DNA of 64,000 nucleotides, from contig NZ_LECU01000007.1 in NCBI RefSeq assembly GCF_001027745.1, forward strand, positions 248,001 to 312,000, written 5' to 3'. The notes below the pieces were generated by a model that made no database searches, had not been told where the DNA came from, and saw nothing but the letters and a program-made list of their open reading frames with translations. The DNA is from Pedobacter sp. BMA (GTDB lineage: Bacteria > Bacteroidota > Bacteroidia > Sphingobacteriales > Sphingobacteriaceae). Positions 52,111 through 62,730 of the stretch are shown piece by piece. The position numbers and the translations under genes were made by a program. Within the stretch, counting starts at the first letter, position 1, and each line of letters starts with the position of its first letter.

Positions 52111-54459
52111 TCATTCGATCATTATTTTTATATCTGCTTTTCTTGATTCTGGTAATACCTTCAAATCTATTAATTTTCCATTTTTTAAGGTTCCTTCTAC
52201 TGTTGTTTGATAAGGCGCGTGAAGTTTGAAGTGAACCTCCCAATCTTTTGGCCAGGCCGGAAACAAATAAATATGCTTCCCATCAACCTGCATCAGCATT
52301 TCCTGTAAACCGATCATTCCAGATCCACCCCAGTTATGATCTGGTGCCCAATCAAATCCCGGGCCCCAGAAAGCCGGAAACCTTCTTCCTGAATCTTTTA
52401 GTTTGGCCGCGGTTAACTTTGCAGCATCATCAGTCAAACCGAGTCGTGCTGCGAAAATATTATCCTGCTTCCAGCCTATATAACTGCGGAATTTCAGTAC
52501 ATCCGGATCATACCTGAAGGTGTTGATTGCGGTGTCCAAACCAGCTTTACCAATCCCATATATTCCCCAGGGATAAACCGGATACAACTGCGGGCTTTCG
52601 GTATTGTTGATTCGTTCCCAGAGTTTTGCAGGAGCAATTGTTGTATGACCATTAATCTCGCGGAAAGTGATCGGAGGAATGGTTTTTAGCATTTCCTCCC
52701 AATATGTTTTTTGTTGATCAGACAAGCCAGGATGGGCAAGCAAACTTTGCAGAACCGTTTTCAAAGCAGCAATGGTTGAGGTCGAATTATAGGCCATTTT
52801 ATACGTTTCCGCTCCCGAACCCGGATACAGAACCAGATAACCATTTGCATCCAGCGTTTTGGCTCCCCTCTCTTTAGCCAGAAAAGTATAATGTTCCTTA
52901 AAAAAGCGGAGCGAACTTTCAATCAGCGGCAAATACTTTTCGATCCGGGCACCGCTGTATTTTTCCGTTTCGAGAATCATCATGCAGAATTCGAGTACCG
53001 TATCCCATTCGTACTCCAGCCAGGCATTGTATTCCATACCTTTATTAAAACCAGCGGGACGTTTCCAGCCATATTCGGCGGGATTTGGTAAACCAAAATT
53101 CTCTAACTGCTCGGTATAACTTGCACCCTGGTGCCCCCATGCAGCTTGCGTTCTGATCTCTGCATTCTTCAATAAATTGAGATAGAAATCGAACTGTGGT
53201 TTCATGAGGTCGCCATCACCGCTTTTCAGCATCGGCCAGTACACCAGCCGCTGGTTCTGCGCAGTATGGGTACCTCCACCCCAATTCCTGAAATCAGGTG
53301 TATATTTTAAGGTTGAGTCCGTTAACTGAGGGTCAAAAGTGAATAAGCCCCCATTAAATTTAGTCGGGTATTTTCCAAAGGCATTACAGCCAAGCATATA
53401 TCGGAACAGCTGATAATTTCTCCCCGTTTGGTTGGCCTCATCGTTTTTGGCATTGATATAAATGAAGCTCTTTTCCCAGTACTCGTTCCACCAGTTTTTG
53501 CTGGCAGTTTGATTGTTTTCAGTATTGGTTTCAGTTATACTCCTCTCCCATTCCTGAAAGGATTCAGTGGTTAAGGTATTTAGAGCGATGGTTAGATTTA
53601 GAGCCTTTGCAGGCTTATTGCTTTTTAGCTTCCAGGATTTGTATGGTGTATTTAAATATCGCCCGCTATCAATTCCTGCCGGAATCATGTTATCGCCCTT
53701 GAGCAATCCGCCAAAAATCACATTTTTTAGCGGATTGTATAATTCTGATTTTCTATCTTCCAGTCCCTGTTGTTTTACCGCAACATCGAAAACAGTTTGA
53801 GCCTTGTTTTGATGGTAGAACTGAACAGCATTACCCTTGAAACCAATTTGATCTTTAAAAGTTTTCACTTCGCCCTGAGGCGCCCATTTGTATGAATTCT
53901 GATTATTTTCCTTGCCTTTGGTTACCCTGTCTTCGTATCGCCAGCTTTCGTAACTGGCTAAGGCAGTAATCTTTTTATTCGCTTTGATATCCAGATGAAC
54001 GACCGGATTGAAAACATCTGCCCATACGCTAATTTGCGCATTCAGATTACGATTTGCAGCCTCGATGCGTGCATAACCATCTTTGAGGATCAGCTCCTGC
54101 TTGAACGTTTCCCCCTCAAAAGGGTTGGGACTCAACCTGAGTTTGATGCGACCGAGCTTCAGTAGCGTATTGTTTTCATCAAACGTACCGCTTTTAGCGA
54201 GGTAAAGGTAAAGCTCACCTTTTTCTACCCAAAGATTTAAACCGATATCGCCGCCACCTACAGGCATCGATTCTGATGCGTTTTTGCTTTCAGATGTCCA
54301 GGTCAGGTTTTCCTGGGCGGTCGCCCTTTGCATCAACCAACAGGACAAAAATAACACGAAGAAAAGGTGACGGTTCAGTCTCCACAGATGTCTTCCAGGA
54401 GAACTTAAGTTCCCAGTGAACATACGTTGTAATCTTTTTCTCTGTGCGATTAAAAACAT
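52111..54459 (-). CDS. DUF5703-type predicted glycosidase, secreted
   Basis: A 782-residue protein with an N-terminal export signal (hydrophobic about residues 29-47, ending RATAQ). The N-terminal beta-domain contains SMPVGGGDIGLNLWVEKGELYLYL and LLKLGRIKLRLSPNPF, which I recognise as the DUF5703 type. The central and C-terminal (alpha/alpha)6-like region has WNEYWEKSFIYI, AWGHQGASYTEQLENFGLP and GPGFDWAPDHNWGGSGMIGLQEML, reminiscent of the GH95/GH65 clan. Catalytic residues are not certain. The ATG at 54459 lies 1 base after the esterase stop; the frame stays open 34 codons further into that gene. Probably a hydrolase for the same glycan. Confidence 0.75.
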   Translation of the reverse strand: MFLIAQRKRLQRMFTGNLSSPGRHLWRLNRHLFFVLFLSCWLMQRATAQENLTWTSESKNASESMPVGGGDIGLNLWVEKGELYLYLAKSGTFDENNTLLKLGRIKLRLSPNPFEGETFKQELILKDGYARIEAANRNLNAQISVWADVFNPVVHLDIKANKKITALASYESWRYEDRVTKGKENNQNSYKWAPQGEVKTFKDQIGFKGNAVQFYHQNKAQTVFDVAVKQQGLEDRKSELYNPLKNVIFGGLLKGDNMIPAGIDSGRYLNTPYKSWKLKSNKPAKALNLTIALNTLTTESFQEWERSITETNTENNQTASKNWWNEYWEKSFIYINAKNDEANQTGRNYQLFRYMLGCNAFGKYPTKFNGGLFTFDPQLTDSTLKYTPDFRNWGGGTHTAQNQRLVYWPMLKSGDGDLMKPQFDFYLNLLKNAEIRTQAAWGHQGASYTEQLENFGLPNPAEYGWKRPAGFNKGMEYNAWLEYEWDTVLEFCMMILETEKYSGARIEKYLPLIESSLRFFKEHYTFLAKERGAKTLDANGYLVLYPGSGAETYKMAYNSTSTIAALKTVLQSLLAHPGLSDQQKTYWEEMLKTIPPITFREINGHTTIAPAKLWERINNTESPQLYPVYPWGIYGIGKAGLDTAINTFRYDPDVLKFRSYIGWKQDNIFAARLGLTDDAAKLTAAKLKDSGRRFPAFWGPGFDWAPDHNWGGSGMIGLQEMLMQVDGKHIYLFPAWPKDWEVHFKLHAPYQTTVEGTLKNGKLIDLKVLPESRKADIKIMIE

Positions 54460-54460
54460 A

Positions 54461-55888
54461 TTAATTATCCCAATCATCAGTACGGAAAGAGGAAACAGGT
54501 AAACCATCATTTCCAAATAGTTCGCCGGTAACAAAATCTTTAAATGCGTAACGAACAGCAACCGGTATTTTCACCTGCTCTGCTGAAACGCTTATGCTGC
54601 TGCCATTGATTACCGCTTTTGCAGGATAAAATTTCTTGTCCGCTCCTGCCACTTCAAATAAGTTTAATTCTTTTCCAAATGAAGTTAAGCCATTTGGTAC
54701 ATTTTGAAACTTAATTACGGCTTTATTTTTATCAATAGTTAATGATTCGTAGGTTGGACTGTAGGCGCCAAAGCCTTTTATGCCATAGGTTTGTGCCAGA
54801 GCGAGGTATGCCAGACGTTCGCCACCTTGCTTTTTGTTAGCCGGATGTATCGATTTTTCTTCACCGATATCAAGGAGAACGGCCATTCCGGAGTTCGGAA
54901 TTTTAGCTAATGATTTGCGTTGTGCGTCCCTTAAAAACGCGGAATTAAATTTACCGCCAATATGGTTCGGCGGCAACTGTGTATAATTGTAAGGGGCAAT
55001 CTGCGCATAATAAAAGGGAAATTCGCCATTTTCCCAATTTTTGCGCCATGAAGAAACCATTGCCGGGAACAAATCTTCATAACGATCGGAACGCTCATAG
55101 TTGGATTCGCCCTGGTACCAGAGGGCACCTTTAATGCCGTAGCCGATGACAGGATAAAGCATGCCGTTATAAAGCGTCGTAGGTGTTCTGCTTACCTCTT
55201 TGATGCTATCGCCCTTTGATGGAATTTTAATCTCCGAATAAGGTTTTAAATCTTCGGGCGACATCCATGCTTCAATGGTTGAACCGCCATAGCTGTCGTT
55301 GATTACGCCGATGGGCACATTTAGCATTTCGCTCAGCAGCCTTGCAAAGTACCAGGCGGTCGCACTGAAATTTGAAACGGTTTCCGGCGCTGCTGCTTTC
55401 CATTGTGAAGGTTTACTGTTTTCCTGACGTGTGGTAATTGACGAACGCGGAACCGTATAGACTCGGATATTCTGATTAGCAGATTTCAGGATTGCTTCAT
55501 TAGAGCCTATAATGGGCTGCCCTTTAAAGCCTTTAAGGGGCATTTCCATGTTGGACTGCCCGCCACAGAACCATACCTCTCCAATCAATATATCCGTTAA
55601 AACGAGTTTTTCTCCATCGTTGAATTCCATGTTATAGGGGCCGCCAGCTACAGGAGTAGACACTTTAACTTTCCATTTCCCATCCTGTCCGGATGTTACC
55701 GTATAGCTTTCTTTGTTCCAGGACGTGGTAATTTTTACCTTGTTGGATGGCTTTGCCCAACCCCAAATGGCAACATTACTTTGCTGCTGTAAAACCATGT
55801 GATCGGTAAACATTGATGCCGGTTTTATGGTTGCGGATGCGATAACGCAGCAGGCAAAGTTTAAAAGTATTATCAGTTTTAGTTTCAT
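54461..55888 (-). CDS. SGNH-type sialate O-acetylesterase-like enzyme, secreted
   Basis: A 475-residue carbohydrate esterase with a signal peptide (about 1-20). The SGNH block I is WFCGGQSNMEMPLKG (nucleophile Ser about 114), followed by GALWYQGESNYERSDRYEDLFPAMVSSWR. The catalytic Asp-x-x-His type region is SIHPANKKQGGERLA (His about 357). A beta domain of about 90 residues precedes the catalytic domain and a beta-sandwich follows, as in family members. It would remove acetyl groups from plant polysaccharide side chains. The stop is separated from the DUF5703-type start by 1 base and from the GH127 stop by 15. Confidence 0.88.
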   Translation of the reverse strand: MKLKLIILLNFACCVIASATIKPASMFTDHMVLQQQSNVAIWGWAKPSNKVKITTSWNKESYTVTSGQDGKWKVKVSTPVAGGPYNMEFNDGEKLVLTDILIGEVWFCGGQSNMEMPLKGFKGQPIIGSNEAILKSANQNIRVYTVPRSSITTRQENSKPSQWKAAAPETVSNFSATAWYFARLLSEMLNVPIGVINDSYGGSTIEAWMSPEDLKPYSEIKIPSKGDSIKEVSRTPTTLYNGMLYPVIGYGIKGALWYQGESNYERSDRYEDLFPAMVSSWRKNWENGEFPFYYAQIAPYNYTQLPPNHIGGKFNSAFLRDAQRKSLAKIPNSGMAVLLDIGEEKSIHPANKKQGGERLAYLALAQTYGIKGFGAYSPTYESLTIDKNKAVIKFQNVPNGLTSFGKELNLFEVAGADKKFYPAKAVINGSSISVSAEQVKIPVAVRYAFKDFVTGELFGNDGLPVSSFRTDDWDN

Positions 55889-55903
55889 TTTTATCTCCTT
55901 TAT

Positions 55904-57928
55904 CTATCTACTCACCGGCAACCATACTGACATTTCTGAATGGCCACGGTTTCCCCATGCAAAATAAGGTATCAGTTTTATTTCCTGTGTTACATTCTTG
56001 TTATCAACAGGCCTGTACAATACGTTTTTCCAATTGTTTGGCGCTACTATTTTGGCCTGTCCAACCAGGCTCATCATTTCAGCCCCATCAATATGGATTG
56101 GTTTAGCTTCGAACCTGGTTGAAGTGGGTATAAAGGCATTGAAAATGCTTTTTCTGGGCAAATCAGTCGACTCCAGGCAATATACTATTGGTCCGCGTTT
56201 TACGGCAATCTGATTCCGGTTTTCCTCCACCAGTGGATTCGCCTCTATCAACGTTGCATCCATAGGCAGATTCAGTTCGATTACATCACCTTTTTTCCAC
56301 AACCGGTTTATTTCCGCATAGCTTCCGGGGTTGACTTTGATTTGCGCTAATTTTCCATTAATGCTGATTTGTGCGTCGTGGGTCCATGATGGGATCCTTA
56401 GAAACAGAGAATAGGATTTAGCTGCTGTTTCCTTTAGGCTGATCTTGATCCGCCCATCCCAGGGATAGTTGGTTTCCTGGGCAAGCGAAACCCTGGTTCC
56501 GTCTGCGAGCTTAGTGCTCAGATTATTGCCGCCATATAGATTAAACCACAGTCCCATATCAGAGACGCTATACGCGTAATCACTTACCTCTGCAATGGTT
56601 CGTACCACGTTCGGCGGGCAGCAGTTTGATAAAGCAATGTAGGGAACCCTGTCCTTACTCCAGCGTTGTTTAAAGGGTAAGTCATCTGATTGTGCAAGTG
56701 GATTGGTGTACAAAAAGTTTTTACCATCCAGGCTGATTCCCGATAAAACGCTATTGTGTAACGCAAGCTCCATAACATCTGCGTATTTGGCATCCCCGGT
56801 AATCTGAAGCATGCGCCAGTTCCATAGCAGGTTACCAATATTGGCGCAGGTTTCGTTGTGCGCAGTAAAATTCGGCAACTGATAATCACGGCCAAAAGCC
56901 TGGTGAATTTTCTGAACATCAGCAGGGTTGTATGACGTTCCATCAGGAGAAGTTCCATCATACAGCGAACCACAGCCGCCAGTGATGTACATTTTATGCT
57001 GATTTACATCATCCCACATGAGGTTTAAGGTGTTCAGCAGCGAATCTTTACCGGTTTCGGCATACAGATCCGCTACGCCGGCATAGAGGTAGTTCGCCCG
57101 CACCGCATGCCCCATGGCTTTGGTTTGCTGCAGAAAGGGTATCCTGTCCTGGTTATCGTCAGTGCCATCATCAATTTTTCCTTTGATCGCAATCAGGTGG
57201 TTCGCCAGTTCCAGATAGCGGGGATCTTTAGTGGTGCGATACATTTCCACTACCCCCATATAATGCGAGGGGCAAATGGCATTTCTGGCTAGTGTTGGTG
57301 ATGCAGATTTATAGAAATTATACAGATAATCGGTTGCCTTTTTAGCAATGTCGAGCAAAGTTGTTTTGCCGGTAGCGCGGTAATGGATGCAACCTGCTGT
57401 CATCAGGTGGCCGATATTGTAAGACTCAAAGCTTAGCCGGTCCTGGAACTGATTTTTAGAACCCGTTTTTCGCTGTTCAATCATCGCTTTGGTGTAGATA
57501 TAGCCATCTTCGCGTTGCGATTTTCCAATCACCACAATGGCCTGATCCATCATCGTGCTAAGTTTTGGATTTTTAGTTGAGGCATAAAGTACAGCCACAG
57601 CTTCCAGCGTTTTATAGAAATCACCATCATGGAAAGATGGACCTGCATGTGATCCTGTATCGAGTCCGGCAGCGATTTCAAAATTTTTGAAGGCATGGCT
57701 GATTTTAGGATCAGTATATATTGCCCACATATTGGGTACCATGGTTTCGGTAGCAACCTTAAAACGATCGGCCCAAAAACCTTTTGTCCAGCTCACATCA
57801 GTCATATTAATGCTGTGCAATTTGGCATAAGGTGATTTTGAATTGTTCACCAAGGACTTATCCTGTGCCTTTGCAAAAAGCGAAAGGGTAGCCAGGGCAA
57901 TGGTTAAATAGATGTTGAATGCGCGCAT
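55904..57928 (-). CDS. GH127 beta-L-arabinofuranosidase-like enzyme, secreted
   Basis: A 674-residue glycosidase with signal peptide (about 1-21). The zinc-cysteine active centre typical of GH127 is visible: ETCANIGNLLW (Glu and Cys, about 357-359) and SNCCPPNVVRT (adjacent Cys, one being the nucleophile, about 434-435). The N-terminal block WTKGFWADRFKVATETMVPNMW and GSHAGPSFHDGDFYKTLEAVA fit the (alpha/alpha)6 barrel. It would release beta-linked L-arabinofuranose (or a related furanose) from arabinan, extensin or rhamnogalacturonan side chains. It starts 3 bases after the GH106 stop. Freed L-arabinose could feed the araBDA operon 6 kb away. Confidence 0.92.
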   Translation of the reverse strand: MRAFNIYLTIALATLSLFAKAQDKSLVNNSKSPYAKLHSINMTDVSWTKGFWADRFKVATETMVPNMWAIYTDPKISHAFKNFEIAAGLDTGSHAGPSFHDGDFYKTLEAVAVLYASTKNPKLSTMMDQAIVVIGKSQREDGYIYTKAMIEQRKTGSKNQFQDRLSFESYNIGHLMTAGCIHYRATGKTTLLDIAKKATDYLYNFYKSASPTLARNAICPSHYMGVVEMYRTTKDPRYLELANHLIAIKGKIDDGTDDNQDRIPFLQQTKAMGHAVRANYLYAGVADLYAETGKDSLLNTLNLMWDDVNQHKMYITGGCGSLYDGTSPDGTSYNPADVQKIHQAFGRDYQLPNFTAHNETCANIGNLLWNWRMLQITGDAKYADVMELALHNSVLSGISLDGKNFLYTNPLAQSDDLPFKQRWSKDRVPYIALSNCCPPNVVRTIAEVSDYAYSVSDMGLWFNLYGGNNLSTKLADGTRVSLAQETNYPWDGRIKISLKETAAKSYSLFLRIPSWTHDAQISINGKLAQIKVNPGSYAEINRLWKKGDVIELNLPMDATLIEANPLVEENRNQIAVKRGPIVYCLESTDLPRKSIFNAFIPTSTRFEAKPIHIDGAEMMSLVGQAKIVAPNNWKNVLYRPVDNKNVTQEIKLIPYFAWGNRGHSEMSVWLPVSR

Positions 57929-57931
57929 ATC

Positions 57932-60900
57932 TTATTTCTCCTCCAATAGTATCACTACCGGTCCTAACAATCCCGCAGGATTTAAAGGTTTGCCTTCCAG
58001 ACGGAAGGGGGCAGTTGTTTTTGTAATTCTTTTATTTTCGGGCAGCTTACTATCGCCGATTAACCGGTTGGCCCAGGTATTGACAACCTCTACTGTAATG
58101 ATATTTTTTCCTTTTTTGATTGCTTTACTGATGTCCAGCCGGTAAGGTGACGTCCACAAGGTTCCGCAGGATACGCCATTGATCTTTACATTTGCCATGC
58201 TGGAAAAATCACCTAAATCTACCCATGTATTTTTGGTATTGCCGCTATAGGTAAAGTTTCTGGTATAAGTTGCCGTGCCCGAGTAGAATTTAATTGTGCT
58301 ATCCGGATGTTTTGTCCAATCTGTTAATTCTTTAAAGGGGACAGGTTTCGAAGGACCTCCGTATGCAGGGTCGAATTTCACCTCCCAGGATGTTGAAATG
58401 TCCTGAATGGGTTTGAAGTTGTTTTCTTTAGCAATATTAAATTGCTGCCCTGTATTTTGAGAACGAACAACAGGTGTATCCAGTATGACGAAAACTGATT
58501 GATTTGGATACAGGGTTAAGTCTACATTGGTTCCGGAAACCCCACCGTTAACCTCAAGGGGGGCTGACAAGGTATTGTTTACCGGATCATAAATTTGAGC
58601 CGACTTTCCGGCGTTTCTGAAGTGGAACTGAAGACTGCGTTTCTTATCCTCCTGGTTGGTAATGAAATAAATATTCTTATCTCCATCCATTCTGTGAGAA
58701 TAGCCGACAGCCTTTGAATAGACATCGCCTTGCTTAACATCTCCTTTATCCTGAACATCAACATCCCTTTCTAAACCTATAGCATCAAAAGTTTCTCCAT
58801 AAAAAGGTGCCTGAAAAACCCTTCCGGCACCTAATTTCTTCTGATAAAGCGGATGGCCATTACTTTTATACGATTCAAAATTGCCATCCCAGATTTCAGT
58901 GGCTAGTTGATCAAATTCAGTATGACGCTCTTGTCTAATTCCATTCTCATAAAGTGGTTTATCTGAAACGATCACCTTCGCCCCACTTTTAATCAACTCC
59001 GAAAGTTTTTTCAGGATTTCATAGCTCATGTAGCGGTTATCCGGATTCATTTTCATGGCCCCGGGAATTACCAGAATTTTATAGCTGGCTCCGCTTTCGA
59101 AAACCACATTGCCATTTTTTACCGTTGCCGAAGCCAATACGTCGGGATTAAAGCTATCATAGGCATAGCCCCTCAAGGGATTTACCCAGTTTTGAGGATC
59201 GGCCATATTTGCGGAGTGAGTTACCCCTGCCGGAATCTGACGGAGCGGCTCTCCCACATTAGCCAAACGTTTCTTTTCCTTTTCGACTACCTCATTTCCA
59301 AAAATCCCGGGTAAAGTTTCCACCAGCCTATCGGGCAAAACCGAACGACGGGGAAAATCATCGCCCGTAAAAACGGCTATATCAACGACTGGTTTACCCT
59401 GCTGCAGCAATTCCTGTGTCCTTTCGGCATAATCTACCCAGGCTTTTCCCATCATCCACCAGGTTTGATCACGTTGAAAGTATAAGCCTACGCCATCAAG
59501 GGTTACCCCAGGTTTTAAACTGGTATCCGGGTTTTGAACAAAAACGTGGTAAACCATTCTGTTTACACCCAACGCATAATTCCTGTCCTGCAGGGTTTTC
59601 ATGTTTGCAGGGCTTTCGTTCCAGTCCATTCTTACTGTTGTAAATGCCTCAGCCTGGATAATATTCTTACCGTAGATATGTCCGCCTGAAATCGCATCAA
59701 GCATATCATTCGGTTTATCATGCGTAGGGCTGTTCAACCAGAATTCGCCCATGGGCACATCGACGGTTTTGTAATGTAATAAACCATCGCTCATCATTGT
59801 CGGCGCGATACTTTCTGCTGTAAAGGTGACTCCTTTTTGTTTAGCCAGTATGGCCAGTGTTTTGTAAAACTGATCTACTACCAGTTCAGCTATTGTTTTC
59901 CGCACATCATATAGAAAGTCCTCAGAAACCTGGGCACTTTCAACAGGCAGGCCAGTCATCACCGGTAAATAGGGTGTTAAATCATAACCCCTGCGTTTTA
60001 AAAATTCAGTTTTAAATAAGGGTGACCAATTCTGGCTGCCACATTCCCAGCTATCCACATGGAAAACACTCAACACCTTTTTGGCAATTTCCGGACCGCC
60101 GTGCTTTAAGGCTTCCCCATACCAGTTATCGAACTGCAACTTTACTGCCTCCGGATTAAATTTGTCACACTCTAACCCCATTCCGCCACCAGCAGTCGCA
60201 TTGGTATGGCCTGTGGATGTGTGCCCGATTCTCAGTATTGTCCAGTTTCCTTTTGGCGCTTTCCAGTTTAATGTACCATCAGGTTTCAACTTCCCTGAAA
60301 GGTTAATGATTTTATTTAAAGGGACACACAGATTTTTAGCAATTTGCTCCCCGGTACTTCTTTTACTGATCCGCCATACGGAACCGTTCTTACCTTCAAA
60401 CTGATTGATGCTGGCTTCAGACGATAGTTCCAGATTGATGAGTTTTAAGGAGGGTTTCCATTTGGCCGCATCTAAATCTTCCGCACCGGGTTCTGAACCT
60501 TTTTTATCATAGATAAACCTGAAAAAGCGAGCGGTTAATGGAGAGATGGAATGCGTTACATCCTCATCCGTATCCTGCCAGCCGTGACGCGGCGCCTCTA
60601 AACGCCCTGCCGGATGAAAGTTTATGCCATCGTCACTGGTCTCCATCGCCAGGCGTTGCGCCTGATAATTGTTGCCACTTACCTTAATGGTTATTGTTCT
60701 GCAGGTGAAAGGTTTCTCAAATTCATACTGAATATAGCATGGCTCTGCGGCCCCGAAGTTTTTCTTATTTCCAGGTTGAATCAAACCACCTGCATCGGCG
60801 CCATTACTTGCCGTGATTTTAGGAATTACAGTTCTGGTGGAAATGCCCTGGCCGGTTGGTGAGGGAAAGGCATAAACGGCAATATCCTGATAATAGTTTT

Positions 60901-61366
60901 CCTTTGTTTCGGGTTGGGCTAATTTTATTGCGGAGGCTCCATTGGTGATATTGGTTTTTGTCCAGACTACCTTTTGCATGGACAAATCAGGTGTAATCCA
61001 TGGCCCGCCGGCAAGGGCAAAACCATCACTTACGTGCATGCCCAGTTTGAGATCCAGCCGTTTGGCTTCAATCATGGCAAATTCTACCAGTTTCCACCAT
61101 TCGGAGCTGAGCTGAACTGCAGGAGGATTATAAAAAGGTGTTTTATCGGGACCTTGAATGGTCATGAGGTAAGCCCCTCCAATCCCGTTTGCTTTCATGG
61201 CTTCCAGATCGGCAGTAATGCCTGTTTTAGAAGCCGCCCCCTTAACCCAATACCAGAATACCCAGGGTTTTGCATTTTCGTTTTGTTGCGCGAAAACGCT
61301 GTCTGACAAGATAAAACTCATCAGCAAAGCAAAAATAAAAACCCTGAAATATTTAAAATCCGTCAT
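57932..61366 (-). CDS. GH106-type alpha-L-rhamnosidase-like enzyme, secreted
   Basis: A large, 1144-residue secreted enzyme with signal peptide (about 1-26, ending VFAQ). The catalytic TIM-barrel starts WVFWYWVKGAASKTGITADL and GIGGAYLMTIQG, continues with LGMHVSDGFALAGGPWI, SVFHVDSWECGSQNW and TFTAESIAPTMM, and carries beta-sandwich domains, one galactose-binding-like, at the C-terminus (ADLG-type ending WVDLGDFSSMANVKINGVSCGTLW). This layout is the GH106 family, whose characterised members cleave alpha-L-rhamnose in rhamnogalacturonans. Its start shares one base with the FucP-like stop (TAATG), so the operon is tightly coupled. Confidence 0.88.
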   Translation of the reverse strand: MTDFKYFRVFIFALLMSFILSDSVFAQQNENAKPWVFWYWVKGAASKTGITADLEAMKANGIGGAYLMTIQGPDKTPFYNPPAVQLSSEWWKLVEFAMIEAKRLDLKLGMHVSDGFALAGGPWITPDLSMQKVVWTKTNITNGASAIKLAQPETKENYYQDIAVYAFPSPTGQGISTRTVIPKITASNGADAGGLIQPGNKKNFGAAEPCYIQYEFEKPFTCRTITIKVSGNNYQAQRLAMETSDDGINFHPAGRLEAPRHGWQDTDEDVTHSISPLTARFFRFIYDKKGSEPGAEDLDAAKWKPSLKLINLELSSEASINQFEGKNGSVWRISKRSTGEQIAKNLCVPLNKIINLSGKLKPDGTLNWKAPKGNWTILRIGHTSTGHTNATAGGGMGLECDKFNPEAVKLQFDNWYGEALKHGGPEIAKKVLSVFHVDSWECGSQNWSPLFKTEFLKRRGYDLTPYLPVMTGLPVESAQVSEDFLYDVRKTIAELVVDQFYKTLAILAKQKGVTFTAESIAPTMMSDGLLHYKTVDVPMGEFWLNSPTHDKPNDMLDAISGGHIYGKNIIQAEAFTTVRMDWNESPANMKTLQDRNYALGVNRMVYHVFVQNPDTSLKPGVTLDGVGLYFQRDQTWWMMGKAWVDYAERTQELLQQGKPVVDIAVFTGDDFPRRSVLPDRLVETLPGIFGNEVVEKEKKRLANVGEPLRQIPAGVTHSANMADPQNWVNPLRGYAYDSFNPDVLASATVKNGNVVFESGASYKILVIPGAMKMNPDNRYMSYEILKKLSELIKSGAKVIVSDKPLYENGIRQERHTEFDQLATEIWDGNFESYKSNGHPLYQKKLGAGRVFQAPFYGETFDAIGLERDVDVQDKGDVKQGDVYSKAVGYSHRMDGDKNIYFITNQEDKKRSLQFHFRNAGKSAQIYDPVNNTLSAPLEVNGGVSGTNVDLTLYPNQSVFVILDTPVVRSQNTGQQFNIAKENNFKPIQDISTSWEVKFDPAYGGPSKPVPFKELTDWTKHPDSTIKFYSGTATYTRNFTYSGNTKNTWVDLGDFSSMANVKINGVSCGTLWTSPYRLDISKAIKKGKNIITVEVVNTWANRLIGDSKLPENKRITKTTAPFRLEGKPLNPAGLLGPVVILLEEK

Positions 61367-62658
61367 TACTTATGGGCAATTTTATAGCCTTTTAATCCGA
61401 AATAAAGAACTACCACAAAACAAACCAATGGAATGCTATAGCCGATCTGGATATTATCTCCATACATATCTATTAGAGTACCCATTCCGAATGGGAGGAT
61501 AGCGCCGCCAACAATCGACATAATCAGCCACGAAGAGCCTGGTTTTGTATCTTCCCCAATTCCATCAATACCGAGCGCAAAAATGGTAGGAAACATAATT
61601 GACATAAAGAAACCAATAGCACCAAGCGCATATACTACGTAAGATCCTTGTCCCAATATGGCCACCAGACATAATAATACGGATACGATTGCGTAAATAG
61701 CCAGCAACTTGTTTGAGGCGATAAACTGCAGAAGTGCAGTACCGGCAAACCGACCTGCTGTAAACAAAAAGCCATAAACAGCTAAATATGAAGCTGCTGT
61801 TTTTTCATCAAAACCACCGCCCTGTTGTGCCATTCTGATAAAAAAGCTGGTTACACAAACTTGCGCGCCAACATAAAAAAACTGTGCAACAACTGCCCAT
61901 CTTAGATGTTTGTGACGTAAAGCTCCAAAAAAGCTGCCTTTAGCTTCCCCATCAATACTTTTCGTTTTAATTTCGGGCAGATGGATAAAATAAAATATTG
62001 CAGCGATAACCAATAGAATAATGCCTAAAGTGATATATGGTGTTTTAACTGATGCAGCTTCTTCCAAAAAGTAATTGTTTCGGCCAACTTCTGTCATTGC
62101 CGCCAGTTCTTCTTTGGTATGAGATTTTCCAGAAAGAATAAATAAACCGCCAATAAGCGGTGCAACCATCGCAGCCAGACCATTGAAAGAGGCTGCCAAG
62201 TTTAATCTGCTGGTTGCCTTTGCAGGATCTCCCAAAACTGCCGCATAAGGGTTTGCCGAGGTTTCGAGCATGGTTAAGCCGCATCCAATAATAAAAAGCG
62301 CAATTAAAAAAGTGATGTACGATAAGCTGTTCGCAGCCGGTACAAAGAGAAAAGCACCAAGTGCAAAAGCGAGTAATCCCGAAATCATGGTAGCTTTGTA
62401 CCCCCATTTCTTCAAGATCATTCCGGCTGGAATGGCCATTAAAAAATAAGCGAAGAAAACAGATGTATCAATCAAAGTTGATTGGCGGTTATTCAGATTA
62501 CAAGCTTTTTTTAAATGTGGAATTAAAATGGAATCCAGGTTGTGTGCCATTCCCCAGAGAAAAAACAGGCTCACCACTAGAATAAACGGCAATAAATACT
62601 TTTTCCCTGACGACGGATCGCCCTCAGTAACAATTTCTGGCTGTGTGTTGTGGTTCAT
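61366..62658 (-). CDS. FucP-like sugar:proton symporter (MFS)
   Basis: A 430-residue major facilitator with 12 predicted membrane helices. The start LPFILVVSLFFLWGMAHNLDSILIPHLKKA and TMLETSANPYAAVLG (about residue 135) are typical of the L-fucose permease FucP group, which also includes glucose/galactose transporters. It would import the monosaccharide released by the periplasmic and surface hydrolases. Together with the downstream fucose-dehydrogenase-like SDR this favours a deoxyhexose such as L-fucose or L-rhamnose, though sugar specificity cannot be read from sequence. Confidence 0.9.
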   Translation of the reverse strand: MNHNTQPEIVTEGDPSSGKKYLLPFILVVSLFFLWGMAHNLDSILIPHLKKACNLNNRQSTLIDTSVFFAYFLMAIPAGMILKKWGYKATMISGLLAFALGAFLFVPAANSLSYITFLIALFIIGCGLTMLETSANPYAAVLGDPAKATSRLNLAASFNGLAAMVAPLIGGLFILSGKSHTKEELAAMTEVGRNNYFLEEAASVKTPYITLGIILLVIAAIFYFIHLPEIKTKSIDGEAKGSFFGALRHKHLRWAVVAQFFYVGAQVCVTSFFIRMAQQGGGFDEKTAASYLAVYGFLFTAGRFAGTALLQFIASNKLLAIYAIVSVLLCLVAILGQGSYVVYALGAIGFFMSIMFPTIFALGIDGIGEDTKPGSSWLIMSIVGGAILPFGMGTLIDMYGDNIQIGYSIPLVCFVVVLYFGLKGYKIAHK

Positions 62659-62730
62659 TATATTTGGTTTTTATTTGTTCAATGCTTCAATGACCATTAC
62701 GTTATTTTTCAATAGCCATTTGTCATTAGT